This document shows, piece after piece, positions 22,594 to 33,509 of a stretch of 64,000 bases of DNA. The notes below the pieces were generated by a model. That model ran no database searches and was not told the DNA's origin. It saw only the letters and a list, made by a program, of their open reading frames with translations. How positions within the stretch are numbered: position 1 is the first letter of the stretch; the number at the start of each line of letters is the position of its first letter. The DNA is from Lactifluus volemus. Taxonomy: Eukaryota > Basidiomycota > Agaricomycetes > Russulales > Russulaceae. The stretch covers positions 1 through 64,000 of the forward strand of contig WTXI01000139.1 of the NCBI GenBank assembly GCA_022376515.1. The letters run 5' to 3'. The translations under genes were made by a program, and so were the position numbers.

Positions 22594-25497
22594 TCATTGT
22601 ACGATGTGGGGATGCAGAGGCTGTATGCAAATACGCTGACGAGCAGCTGTGGGCAATGATGATGATGATGACGACGATGACGACGAGAATGACGATAACG
22701 ATGATGCTGATCCCGGTGCAGGTGCAGGTGCCACTTCAGCAGTAGTAGGAGAAGCAGATGTAGGAAGGAGCAGCTTTGGCGGGCGCCCACGATTGCTACG
22801 TCTAGAATCCACCTTGGCAGCGTGAGGCCCTGGCTCCCATATACGCGGCGGGCTCGGCGGGTTCGGGCCGGGGTAAGAAGACGACGACGACGACAGTGAT
22901 GGTGGCGGTTGTTGTTGTTGTTGGGAATATCGATGGGCATGAGCACGAGGAGGATGATGATGGGTGGAAGAGTAGCCGTGTTGTCCATGAGCATAGTCAT
23001 CGTTACCACCACCATAACCCCCACGCGCAGCTGGCTCTGGCACTTGTGACGGAGGGAGGAGCGGTGCAGCCCCGTACTGGTAGTCATCATAACTGGGTCC
23101 GGGTCCATAGTCAATGCGATAATCGGGGCGAAAACCATAACGTCGCTCTTCTGGATATACGGGAGCAGAAGGACGCACGGCATGCCAGGGCTCCGTGTGC
23201 GGCGCGTGATACGGATCTGGGGCGGCGTACAACCCCGAATCATCATACCGCCGCGTGACACCGAACTCGTACGGGTGGTGTCCATGCTCGCGCGCACCAT
23301 TAGACCAACTTCGTCTCCGCTCTCCAGGGGGGTAATGGTCCAAGGACGACGCCTCGTGGCGTCGAGGCGGGTAATCACGTGATTGTTTGAAGGCTTGACG
23401 CCGAGGAACGTTCACGTTCACGTTGACCGGAGAGGTGTGCTCAGGTGGACGGGCAGGGAGAGAATCAGGGGGAAGTTCACCAGGCTCAGGTTTAGAGTCA
23501 ACGTAACCAGGACGCGGGAGAAGGATCGGTTCTGCCGACGCAACTTGTGATCGCGACGGTTTTGTTGAGGAGAGAAATTGCTCCGCCTGGCTTGGCAACT
23601 TTGGTTTCTTCTTGGGGTTTTTGCCGTCCTTTTCTGCCCCATCTGTACACTTCCTCTTCGCCTTTTTAGGCTCACGAGGTGGAGGCAATTCGACCTTATA
23701 TCCCTCTGACGGAGGGGCTCCAGGAAAACGAAGAAACTCAATTGCTCCCTGCTCGAATGCATGCAGGACCACAGCAACTTTAGCATCGTTCCTGCTACGA
23801 TAATCGGCTGGCACTGTCCAAGAGCGATTCTCGTGCTCTTCAGGCAGCTCTTTTAGCTTGAGCGTCAAGACGCAACCGATTGCTGATGACGCATCATAAC
23901 GCAAGTCCAAAAAAAACAAAGGAACAGGCATACCATCACGGTCCTTCGTGTACTCGAACATCACGGGTAGTTTATTGGGCCAAAATTTCGCGTACTCCCC
24001 GGTCAAGAGCGGAAGAATGGTTTCGAAAACGAGCGTTCTTGTTTCGGGCGGTACTTTTATCTCTAGCGCTTCGGCGATAGACCGGACATATGCACCAACC
24101 CCTGCAGAAAGGGCTACAAGACAGACAGCGTTCTTCGCGTCTGCACGCTTCGGGAATTGCGGGTCGACGAGATATGTGCGAACTTCGCCGGGGCGGACTA
24201 GACGCAAAACAGCGCCATGTGCTGAGACACAATTGCCCAAAAAAAAAATAAGAAAAAAAGAGAAAACATGGAGCGACGGCGAAACGTACTGCCAAGTTTG
24301 GTGTCGGTAGTCCAGATGAACTTGAGCTCAAACTTTGCACCACGTGCAGATTGTATGAGCGTGTTCAGCCAACCGGGTGCGTTGATCTCCGACACTGTCT
24401 TGTCATCGACGGGCTCTGGCAGCGGGCGAGGAAGAGCCTCGAAAAAGCCCTGCAAAGTGAGCGCGATCGGCGGTGGTGGAGGCGGAGCGGCAGAATTCGC
24501 ATCGTCTTCCTGAGGCTGAAAGAGGCGCTTTTCGGTTGGTGCCATCTGCCCATTCCCAAACTTGATAAAGTCTAATATGCCCTCTGAAATCGCGTCGGCG
24601 GCGCAGGCAGCTTTGGCTTCTTCAAAGGTGGGGTGCACGACGTCGACGGAGAAGACACGAAAGAGATGCAGCGAGAGCTTGACTTGCAAGGCACACCCAT
24701 ACTCTGGTCGCATATTATGATTGAGAGGGAGGAGGAGGGGGATAATGACTCACTGCCGATCGGTTTGCTATCGATGAGGAATATCCACCGCGGCTTGACA
24801 CGACCTGCGCGCCATTCAACACAGCACGTCTCGATCTCCTTAACCCCAGGATCCTCCTGCGCGTCCATCGGTGATGGCTCCTGTACCGATCCTGGCGCAT
24901 CGAGAGGCGCGAGGACGAGCCCGCGTTTCGCCACAGCTTCTGGCGAGCCATTCTTAATAAAGTCGATCGCGCCCATGTCGACCGCTACCGCTGCGGCCGC
25001 AGCGCGCGCCTCTGCTTTGCGTATGAACTCTGGCTTTGAAGTGTACGAGCGTGTGGCACCATTGGGGCGTGTAATGGTCAGGATACACCGTTTTCCTAAA
25101 CGAAAAGAGGTCAATTGTGAAGGAGGCAATCACATGAGGAGGTGATGAAATACTTGCTTTGTTTTCCATCCTCTTCGATGATCTCGTAATTTAACGCATC
25201 GATGCTTCCGAATGTTTGCGAGCAGATCTGGTGCAGGACGAATATGGGCGCAGCGGTCTGAGATGGTTTACCCTCGCCGTCTTTATCCTCGATGAAGAGG
25301 GGTAGCGCAACGGGAGCATCGTGATAGAGCGGATTTGAGAGGAAGTTGTTCTCTTGTGGCACGGGTTCCTGGTATGGATCACGCAGAAAGTCCTCGAGAG
25401 TAAGGGCGCCAAGTCTGAGGAGATTAGAAGAGACAGTCTCAAAATAACAACTTTGAGAGGGTGGCACTGAAGAGATATCGTCAAAGACTGTAGCCAT
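22594..25497 (-). CDS. Protein with four dsRNA-binding-like modules and a disordered tail
   Basis: Exons complement(22594..24221, 24290..24703, 24754..25095, 25158..25497) give 907 residues. Four repeated units share a pattern: a C-hydrophobic strand (CILTITRPNG, CALQVKLSLH, AVLRLVRPGE, CVLTLKLKEL), a second strand, then an alanine-rich helix preceded by an acidic-Ala-Lys/Arg motif (KAEARAAAAAVAV, FEEAKAACAADAI, RADAKNAVCLVAL, RNDAKVAVVLHAF) and a [DE]F[IL][KR] end. They lie at about residues 114-163, 228-279, 368-415 and 475-530. Strand-strand-helix with AK/AR at the helix start resembles the dsRBD C-terminal half. The tail (~residues 560-907) is Pro/Ser/Tyr/His/Gln-rich with KKPKRK-like basic patches suggesting nuclear location. 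The first intron uses a GC donor. RNA binding is inferred, not shown. Confidence 0.65.
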
Positions 25498-25577
25498 GCG
25501 GTAAGATGTGAAGAGACAAGACAAGACGGGTGGCCGGCCCGGCGCCTGGCCTTTTTGTCCACTTTCCGCCAACGTCG

Positions 25578-26790
25578 ATGACTAGTGATCATGAGATCAG
25601 AGAACACTACGACGCCTACGGCTACGTGGTCATCCAAGGTCTCATCGGACCCTCGGAGCACAACGACCTCGTAGCTGCCACAAATCGTACAGTCGCCCGC
25701 ACTCGCTCTGGGTCCTGGCCGTACGCGCGGGTCGTGGGCAAGCAGTTCCCTCCCTACGGTGTCGGCGACGACATCTGGGGAGTACAGCACGTGATGCATC
25801 CGGCTCTCGGAGAACCCACCTTTGCGCGGTTTTATGAGGGGGATACAGTGCGCGGTGCGGCGAGGCTACTTTTAGGATGTCGGAATGATGAATTACAGAT
25901 GGGTGAGTAGTAAAAGAAACAACAAACCACCTCTCTCTCTCTCTTTTTTTTCAAGATCAAGTTTCGATTTTTTTTACATATCAATGTGCTTTTTCTTTTT
26001 TTTTTTTTGGTTTGTGATGGAAAATTTAGAATTGTTCAACGTGTTGGTCAACCCGGTACATTCTGATTTCGCACTGTGTTGGCATCGTGACGATATCAAG
26101 GGCACAGCGAGTGAGGAAGAGGAGCGCGCAGGGCTCTCAGTGAGAAATTTTGGGGTACGTCTTTGCTGCCATAGAAAAAAAGAACAATCCAAAAGGAATC
26201 TATTCATTCGTCAAAAAAAAAAGGTCCAGTGGAATAGGTGAGCGTTTGTGTCGTGTGATGAGGCCGATGAGGGCGTGAGCCTATCCATAGATTGACATTT
26301 CGCTCGCACAGTGCCCTTTACGAGGACTCTTGTCTCTACATCGTCCCGGGTTCACACCGGATTCCGCGTACCCCCGAACAACGCGCCCTATCCAGCGACA
26401 CGACCGCACTCGCCGATCCGCTCATCATGCCAGGCTCGATACAGGTGATCCTGAAACGTACGTTCCTTTGTCTATCCACCGTTGCGGTGGAGCTTTAACG
26501 TCGTGGAACACAATCCCTCAGCTGGCGAAACGGTGTTCTACAACAACAACATACTTCATTGCGGCGTATACACTTCGAACGTGCAACGGGCGACGTTGCA
26601 TGCCTCCATGGGGGACACACGGGGCGGGTCTGCCCGTGCGCGCAACATACTACAGCACGGTCTAGAATGGATGAGAGAGGACGCATTCAGAGAGACGTTG
26701 AGTCCAGAAGGAAGGCATATGCTCGAGAGATTAGTAAAGATGCAAGAGGAACTTGACGGCAAAGATATCGAATACTCATTGGAGGGATAG
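25578..26790 (+). CDS. Phytanoyl-CoA dioxygenase (PhyH) family protein
   Basis: Exons 25578-25902, 26030-26154, 26224-26237, 26312-26457 and 26522-26790 join to 292 residues. This is a cupin-fold Fe(II)/2-oxoglutarate oxygenase. The iron facial triad is visible as the HxD of CWHRDD (His127, Asp129) and a distal His in the NNILHCGVY segment; the RATLHASMG arginine would bind 2-oxoglutarate. YEDSCLYIVPGSHR and KPGETVFYNNN are further family motifs. The third exon is only 14 bases (GTCCAGTGGAATAG) and encodes the VQWN step of the core. The start at 25578 lies 80 bases from the divergent dsRBD-like gene, so the two share a promoter region. The substrate is not predictable from sequence. Confidence 0.9.
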
Positions 26791-27056
26791 ATACGGCAGT
26801 GTCCCAGCCACGAAAATAACAATATATTTTTTTTCTTGGGGTTACGAACCCAAGAGAACTCAAAAGAGCTCAACAAACGACGGAGACAAAAACGACAACC
26901 ACAACAAAGAGTTTTTTACAATGGACAAAAGACAGATAAACAAAAAAAAAAGAGAGTAACGGGAAAAACCGGTACAGACTCCTTATACTAGGTGTAGGGG
27001 GATGGACGGGGAACCCCTATATGAAGGGGGTGCGCGTTTGGGCGCTTCACTTGAGC

Positions 27057-27901
27057 TTAAGCGGCCTGACTGATGGTAGTTTTAGTTTCGACCTTTTCAA
27101 TGACTGCCGCAGCTGCAGAATTTGGTCCCTCCTTAGGGCCCTGAGCGACCCCTAGCGGGAAAGACGGCGCAACGTCAGCTTAAACGCGCAAACACCACCA
27201 AAGGAAGAGGGGAAGGTGGGGGAAGGGGTGCCCGGGGGATGCGCGAGATTAGGAGAAGCGAGCGATACGGACCTTGGCCGTCGCCGTTCTCTGCGGGCTC
27301 ATCGGCGAGTGCGTCCACCTCGTCAGCCTCCTGCTGATCCTTGGTAGCTTCGTCGTCAGCAGCGCCCGCTTTTTTCTCGGTGCTGCTCTTCTTGCCCTTC
27401 GATGCGGGAGGAGGAGCTGTAGTAGTGGCGTCGGTCTTGGCCTTCTTACCGCGGCTCTTTACGGGCGTCTCAGTTGCGGGCGCAGGAGCAGCCTTGCGCT
27501 TGGGTCTTCCTGCGCCTTCGGGGGCAGTAGACTCGGTGGGTCCTGCTGCAGCGGCGGGGGCCTGTTGCTCCTCGGCGGGGCGCGCGCGCTTGGCGGATGG
27601 GCGACGAGGAGACGAGTCGTCCTTATCTTCGATATTGAGTTTCAGGGCCTCGTCGACTGTGGGGGGCGTAACGATGGTGAGGGGAAAGAGGCGTGAATGG
27701 TAAGGTGAGGGTGTATCAGTAGAGAGATGCGGGGAAGAAGGGGACAGGACAGGACGCACGACCAGTTGACTCCACGGCGCGAAGAAACTCGAGCATGCCC
27801 TCGCGCTTGCGCTTGCCAGGGTTGGCACCAAAGTCACGGCAGATGGCACGGAGAGTGTCTGCCTTGAGCTTGTCCCATGGGATCTTTGATTGTGCAGTCA
27901 T
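27057..27901 (-). CDS. Small basic nuclear protein with SAP-like N-terminus
   Basis: Exons complement(27057..27151, 27273..27656, 27763..27901) give 205 residues. The N-terminus, WDKLKADTLRAICRDFG then NPGKRKREGMLEFL, has the spacing of a SAP motif (two amphipathic helices joined by a G-containing turn), a DNA-binding module. The centre is lysine/alanine/proline-rich with several KR/KK clusters (RPKRKAAPAP, KSRGKKAKTD) typical of nuclear localisation and DNA contact. The C-terminus is acidic. The first intron has a weak donor (GTCGTG), so that junction is the least certain. A chromatin-associated role is plausible but unproven. Confidence 0.65.
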
Positions 27902-28419
27902 GTGGAAGGCAAGTTGAATGCAGAGATAGATTATTGGTGAGCGAGACCGTGAGAGAACAACACGAGAAATCACTTAAACAACTAAATCCCTCGTAATCAC
28001 GTGGCCTTCCTTTATTAGGGTGCCGTGCCGCCGTGCCGTACAAGCACGATGCCCTTTTTGCCAAAAATTACGAGGATCAAAAACTGTTTACTGTACTGTA
28101 TCAAGAAGAAAGCGGCGCCGAGAGAGGAATTGACTTGTCCCGTTTTGGAATCGATCCAATTTTAGTCCTCGAGGTCTCCGCGATGCTCTATCACCGTGAC
28201 TTACTCTGTACTGACCAGCGTTTTAATTTTGAGCGATAGTGTGCGCTATGGTGTCTTCAAATTGGAAATTCGTTCAACAACAGCGTTCGGAAAACGTGGT
28301 CCAATCCCTTTCTTCATCTCATAGCCCAGCACTACAGCCCATTCTTCAGAATGCGACACATCAGCCGTGCTCAGGTCAACGAAAACTCGATGACATTCGA
28401 AGCGATCGGTACGTATCTT
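27902..28419. other. Intergenic, no supported gene
   Basis: A 68-codon open frame at 28033-28239 has no family resemblance. No RNA gene seen. Confidence 0.4.
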
Positions 28420-29690
28420 TATCGGCGTTTTCTGATAACTTACTAGAACTCTTTCCCCTCTCAGTCCTCAGAGCGTATAACCTTCCCCCTCTGGAGAAGA
28501 TGATTTTATGTTACCGTGACAGACGGCGGGGCGCGAACTTGGCAAACACAATCTGCGCAGCGCGTCAGGAATCACGTAGAATGGAACGGGAGTGTCGGCA
28601 TTTGGTGGGATTTCTCTTTATGCGAAAAGGAATATACGGATTTTATTGGGACACATGAGGTAGCCTGTGAACCCTAACGCGGTTCGTCTTTTTTATTTTA
28701 GAACCCTTACTCATTCGTCTGGTTGATCATCCTACCTGTAAAAGTCGACGTAGTGCTGACGGACTCACTGGACAACCCACAAAATCGGCCACTCCCTACT
28801 TCACCATCACCGTGTCGGCCGCCGTTGACTCCTCGAGTCATGAAACAGCCAATCGGCACAGTCCAGTCGTTAAAAGAGGTGCTACGCGTCCTTGTCAATC
28901 CAATATTGAATCCATATGTCCGCCAAGCCCGTATCTCCTTTATCCCGGGCGAGTGACGATGATCTTGTGGGACCGGTAGTGGACAGCCTGGGGGCGATGT
29001 CACGTACTCTCGATCGCGCTGCGGGTGATTTTAGACACTGTGAAATTGTGGAAAGACGACTCTTGAAATTATCCAGCGGGTGATGGACACCGTCAGTCCT
29101 GTCCTAGAAGTATGCCCAATGTTTTCCCTCCTTAGCCTTTTCTGAGCTAATTTCTGCTCTTAGCTGTCCTAGCTCAGCTTGGAATTTTCTCGCAAAGATT
29201 CCCGAGGTGCATATACTTGCCTCGACGGAGAATATACAATATTCACATTTATTTTTTCACAGACTTTCCTGCGCCAACCTCACCCGTGACCAGAACGTCA
29301 GAACACTACTCGACGCAATATGGGGATGCTTTTGAGTTTGCCAAGGAGGCCGACGCTTTTAGGAACATCCAGCCGGAATCCAAGCAGACACAAATCCTTA
29401 ACGAGATGTTGCAAGTCGTTTCCGCATCTGCAGTATTTATCGAGTTCGACTCCTATGCGAAGGATGTGCAGCTTGGCAAGTCTCGTCTTTGGTACTCATT
29501 ATCAGCACGTGATTTTTTTTAGGAATGCGTGCTTTGATTCTTTGAAGAAGTCGACGGGAAGGTCGAACAATACAGCACCATCTTTCCCTGCTACGACAGG
29601 AATTCCTCGTACACTGCTACTGTCACCACTGAGGTGGCCGTCCTTTAAATGCGGAAGGACGTGAAAAGAGTAAAAACACAGCGACCGGAC
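28420..29690 (+). pseudogene. Remnant of a C2/NACHT-type (STAND) protein, N-terminal part
   Basis: Scattered segments in all three frames match the N-terminal region of Agaricomycete C2-NACHT-type proteins: VLRAYNLPPLEK (C2 start, ~28465), a TQSAQRV..HVEWNGS strand (~28540-28590), SLKEVLRVL (~28870), the helix EFAKEADAFRNIQPESKQ with QILNEMLQVVS (~29335-29420), YAKDVQLGK (~29450) and EVDGKVEQYSTIF with TVTTEVAVL followed by a stop (~29550-29650). No NACHT P-loop follows. Frames are broken repeatedly, so this is a dead fragment. The full-length relatives are presumed intracellular immune or self/non-self receptors. Confidence 0.6.
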
Positions 29691-29882
29691 GCGTAAAAGA
29701 AATTTGATGAACCATCACATCAAAGGGGGAACCTGACGCGTGCAAGCGGCCACTTGGCTAGTCATCCAGTGGTCCGAAAGACCGAAAAACAATGCTTTCT
29801 AGCAGGCCAGATTTACCTACGGGCCTCGAGTCAGCCCTCGGACGAATCTGAACAATCTGGCTGAGTACATACACAATGTGGC

Positions 29883-30683
29883 TCACTCAAGGAATGTCTG
29901 CCAATATTCCTTGGCAAGGCTTTTGAACGCAATAAAACGCTGAAAAGCAACTCGCCTATACTCCAGCGTCTTCATGCCTTCGCCACTTGAACGTCTGGGT
30001 CCCAAAGACGTAACACACCTGACAACCTTGGTTGGAGTTTCAGGGTATTGGCCGGTCACAACCGCGATGCTGAGTGCTTGAGTAACTGGGACCAAATAGA
30101 AGGTGGGTCGCGTGCCATCCATGATGATGCAGGGAATTGTCATGGCATCCAGGGTGGGAAGTCCGCTAATCTTCCGTCTCCTGTTGTTATACTGATATGC
30201 AGCAATCGCATCTGCAATTATTTGTGGTTCAGGTCGTTGTGACAGATCGAACATGGACTTGTCCTGTCGCAAAACAAGTAAGACCATTGGTTGTCGAACG
30301 ACCAAACAAACATCCGTTGGTGCGGGGGTGTCTTCACCGCAGATCGTCAGCGGGATCATGAATCGCGTGCTTAGGCACAGTCCCCGCTCTACGTATCCGA
30401 GGATGTGGAGGGTCTCCCGAGCGAAGTCGTCGATGAAGCTTTCAAGACCACCACCATCGGTGGCCAAGTCAAGGTGTGTGAAATAATGGAAAATGTCGTC
30501 AGCGACATCGACCGCATCGATCTTGGAGTTGATGAGTAAAGGATCTATATCGTCTAAGGGCGGTGTTGTGTTCCCACGAAAGAATTCCTGTGGCGACTGA
30601 GCAATCACAGTAATGTTATACGCGATCAGCTCGTAATCACTCCAACCGTTGATCGACTTTGCAGATCGGATGAGGTTGGCCAT
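29883..30683 (-). CDS. Agaricomycete orphan, possible PD-(D/E)XK-like fold, copy 2
   Basis: Paralogue of the gene at 20827, in inverted orientation. Start taken at the MANLIRSAKS ATG (30683) shared by both copies; an upstream in-frame ATG at 30713 adds ten residues. The residues 266 of this form keep all conserved blocks. It has Asp in TDVCL, where copy 1 has Asn, but Gln in LRQDK where copy 1 has Glu. If the core is nuclease-like, each copy therefore has one changed candidate catalytic residue. Open throughout with no frameshift. Confidence 0.6.
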   Translation of the reverse strand: MANLIRSAKSINGWSDYELIAYNITVIAQSPQEFFRGNTTPPLDDIDPLLINSKIDAVDVADDIFHYFTHLDLATDGGGLESFIDDFARETLHILGYVERGLCLSTRFMIPLTICGEDTPAPTDVCLVVRQPMVLLVLRQDKSMFDLSQRPEPQIIADAIAAYQYNNRRRKISGLPTLDAMTIPCIIMDGTRPTFYLVPVTQALSIAVVTGQYPETPTKVVRCVTSLGPRRSSGEGMKTLEYRRVAFQRFIAFKSLAKEYWQTFLE

Positions 30684-31067
30684 TTTCAGTCTTGTGGCAA
30701 ATCGAAAGAGCAACCAGATATTTAGAGTAGTATCCTCACGACTATGAGTGAACCTTGCGTCTTACTTGGCAGCTGGCAGTCAGCTCAGGGGTCAGTAAGT
30801 TACTTAACATTGTGTGCTTTAAATTGTGGATCTTTGCAGATGTTTGGAGCCACGTGACAAAGCTGGGTCGAGGATTATGTCACGGTCCCCTCTCACAGGG
30901 ATACAATGCCTCAAAATTTCTATTCCCGTTTCGTTACTTTCTCTTCGCGCTTCAAACGTGTCTCCGATACTGTCGTGTCAAGCTCAGTGGGGCCTTGTAT
31001 ACGACATGTTGACGAGATGGCAGGAGATCCCGAGTAGTCTGATACCGACTCTGGTTCAGTTCAAAGT
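30684..31067. promoter_or_regulatory. Upstream region of the inverted orphan gene
   Basis: Shares CACGTGGCTCC, CACTCATAGT and GCTCTTTCGATTTGCC-type elements with the region before the gene at 20827, supporting one duplicated unit that includes the promoter. Confidence 0.4.
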
Positions 31068-31540
31068 ATACAGTAGTTGTCTCCGCGCCCCGGACCCCCA
31101 CGGGTGCCAGTGTGGCTGCGCAGCCCTACAGACCCCCACGCACATCATTTTTCACTGCGAGCGTTTCCGTGCTGCCCGCGACCGACACTTACGCCCGGTG
31201 TCCCAGACACTGTCACCGAGTATTATCTTCGGGACAAAGAAGGGAGGGGAGGCCTTGGCAAAATTCATAGAGGAGACACAGGCCGGCGTTAGGCCATGGA
31301 GAAGAGAACGACCCCCAGAAGACCATGGCTGAATCATTAGGGCACACCGCCCAAGCCCCACACACACCTCACACACCTGCCCTACATACCACTTTCCATA
31401 TTAAAGACACATCACCCCCCCCCCTATACCTAGATTGTTCATGTGTAGCAGTCGAGCGCGTCTTTGTTGTGATGAACATGTTGCGCTATATAAATGCAGA
31501 TTCAAAAAATAAAAATAAAAATAAAAATACAGTAGTTGTC
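31068..31540 (+). mobile_element. 5'-truncated LINE with 14-base target-site duplication
   Basis: ATACAGTAGTTGTC occurs at 31068-31081 and 31527-31540. The insert (31082-31526) begins inside the reverse-transcriptase C-terminus (CQCGCAALQTPTHIIFHCERF, IIFGTKKGGEALAKFIEETQAG), reaches a stop at 31330-31332, then has a ~170-base 3' UTR ending in TATAAATG and an (AAAAAT)n tail. It starts at almost the same point of ORF2 as the insertion at 14474, but the 3' UTR and tail differ, so this is another LINE family. Confidence 0.87.
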
Positions 31541-31644
31541 AGAGCACTCGTTGACTGGTAAAGTTTATTAGATGTGGATGGTTATGTATACACCACTAGT
31601 TCTTAACGATACCTGCCTTAAACAAACAACAGTCCGATAACATC

Positions 31645-32945
31645 ACACTTCAGAGCATGTCCGAGTCGACAAGGGTGTCAACATGGTCTTCGGCCCGGTG
31701 ACAAACATGGGACGCGTTGCCCAAGGCGGGCGGAATTGGAAAGGCTTCGGCGTTGACCCTTTCTTGACTGGCGTTGGTTCGTATGAGAATATCCTCGTGA
31801 TTCAATATGCGGGTACTCAGACGCGCGCAAAGCACTTCATCAACAAGTAAGTGCGATTCATTCACCAGGAGTTTAAGCCAACGGACTTTGACGGGCTTCA
31901 ACGCGCGACTCGGCACAGTGAGCAGGAGAACGAGCGCATACAGGAGAGTTCGAATGTGGACTACCGGACGGAGCACGAGATTTACATCGCGCCGTTCTTG
32001 CGTAGTGTGGCCGACCTGACCTCGGTCATGTGCTCCTTCAACCTCGTCAACGGAACTTGCGCCTGCCAGAACAACCGTACACCCTAAACGGCATTCTGAA
32101 GCAAGAGTTGGACTTCCAAGGTTTCGTGATGTCAGCGACAGAATCCGCGATCAGCGCGATGTATGGGTCGGACATGACCATGCCCTGCGACACCACGTTC
32201 AACTGGCACGAGCTATTTTGGCGCGAATCTCACCGCGTTCGTGTTTAATGGGACCACCCTAGAGGCACACGGAGACGACATGGCGACACGCATCATCGCG
32301 CCGTGGTACCTCCTCGAATAGGACTCTCCAAATTACCCTAAAACGAACTTCAACGCGTGGAAGCCGCTCGAAGAGGCGACGAACGGGCACATCTACGTAC
32401 AAGATGACCACTGAAAGTTCGTGCGGGAGATTGGCGCCGCGGGCACTGTACTGCTCAAGAACGTGAATGACCGCTCCCGCCCCTCACATATTACGGGACC
32501 GAACGAGTTCAGCGACCAAGGTGGTGTGGACGGCATTTTGGCTATGGGAGACAAACAGGGCGGGGGGCAAGCCTGGCCCACAGGTAATCAGCACCTCCAC
32601 GGCGCTCTGGCTGCACCGCCTAGCGTTCAACGTATCTGTCAGGGTGCAGAATATCGGACGCGTCGCGGTGGGTTTGTCTCTCTTGTTAAAATGGGGGATA
32701 CGTGCAGATTCCGTAGGCTTACTTGTATTTCCCCGTTCTCGCTGGAGACCTCCATCTGTCCTTCGCGGCTTCACGGACGTGGAGCTGTAGCCGGGCGCGT
32801 CGCGGACCGTCACACTCACACCCTCTATGTACGACCTGTCGATCTGGGACGTCGTGTCACAGTCGTGGATACATACCCTGGCACGTACTTCCATTCTATC
32901 GGAACGAGTAGTCGGGATTTCAGACTCTCTAGTCGATTGAGATCG
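31645..32945 (+). pseudogene. GH3 beta-glucosidase pseudogene
   Basis: Recognisable GH3 segments in order: KGVNMVFGPVTNMGRVAQGG, RNWKGFGVDPFLTG, RAKHFINK, VDYRTEHEIYIAPFLRSV, VMCSFNLVNGT, NGILKQELDFQGFVMS, SDMTMPCDTTF, NYPKTNFNAWKPL, REIGAAGTVLLKNVN, then a C-terminal fibronectin-III-like part (AFNVSVRVQNIG, PPSVLRGFTDVEL, YDLSIWDVV, IGTSSRDFRLS). Frames change several times, stops occur at about 32321, 32413 and 32788, the N-terminus is missing, and roughly 250-300 residues between AMGD and the FnIII part are deleted. The nucleophile motif MSDW reads MSAT, so the catalytic aspartate is gone. Functional relatives are secreted enzymes of cellulose breakdown. Confidence 0.82.
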
Positions 32946-33429
32946 CATTTTTTTTGTTCTTCGTTTCTCTCGTTTCGGTTGAACTCTCGTCTTTGACTTT
33001 GTTTTGAAAGTGAACTTCATCAGCAAATCGTGCAAAAACATTTTCACTTCATTTGCGCTATGGACTGTCTGTAAAACAACTTCTTTCTCGGCCTTTTTAG
33101 TTTTTTTATTTTTTGAAAATACAGCAGAAACCAACTTTTGGGATAATTCTAGGTCAGGTTACTTTCAAATAATACTTTGCGCTTTTTGCTACTTTCTCGC
33201 CTTTTCTGACTCGTTCAAGTGAGCCCAAAAACGTTTGGTGCGAGTTTCCTAATGTTACGATATCTAGTGTTCAGATATGATTATTTCGTGTGACATGCAG
33301 TGATTTGAACATTGATTGATTTGATACACTCCGGGAGCGATCAAGGGCTTGATGTGATGCGGAGGAATTCTAGCATGAGGGCTGAGGGTCGCCGTTGTTC
33401 ATCATACATACCACTGTATTGGCAGCTAA
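32946..33429. other. Intergenic, AT-rich, no gene seen
   Basis: T-rich spacer. The last ~25 bases before 33430 (ACCACTGTATTGGCAG) match sequence found in front of the other tRNA-like copies. Confidence 0.4.
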
Positions 33430-33509
33430 CCTTTGGTAGCTCAACTGGTAGAGCATGGGACTATAAAACAGAACATCCCAAGGTTGCTGGTTCAATTCCA
33501 GTCCGAAGG
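33430..33509 (+). tRNA. tRNA-Tyr-like gene or pseudogene, anticodon AUA, 8-base intron
   Basis: Cloverleaf elements are complete: acceptor CCTTTGG/CCGAAGG (one G-T pair), D arm GCTC..GAGC, anticodon stem TGGGA/TCCCA, T arm GCTGG-TTCAATT-CCAGT (one mismatch). The loop reads CTATAA plus an intron at the canonical 37/38 position. Body and intron position fit tRNA-Tyr, but position 34 is A instead of the usual G. Four relatives lie at 37505, 37783, 62217 and 62495; their shared 5' flank indicates spread as part of a larger repeat. Confidence 0.55.
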
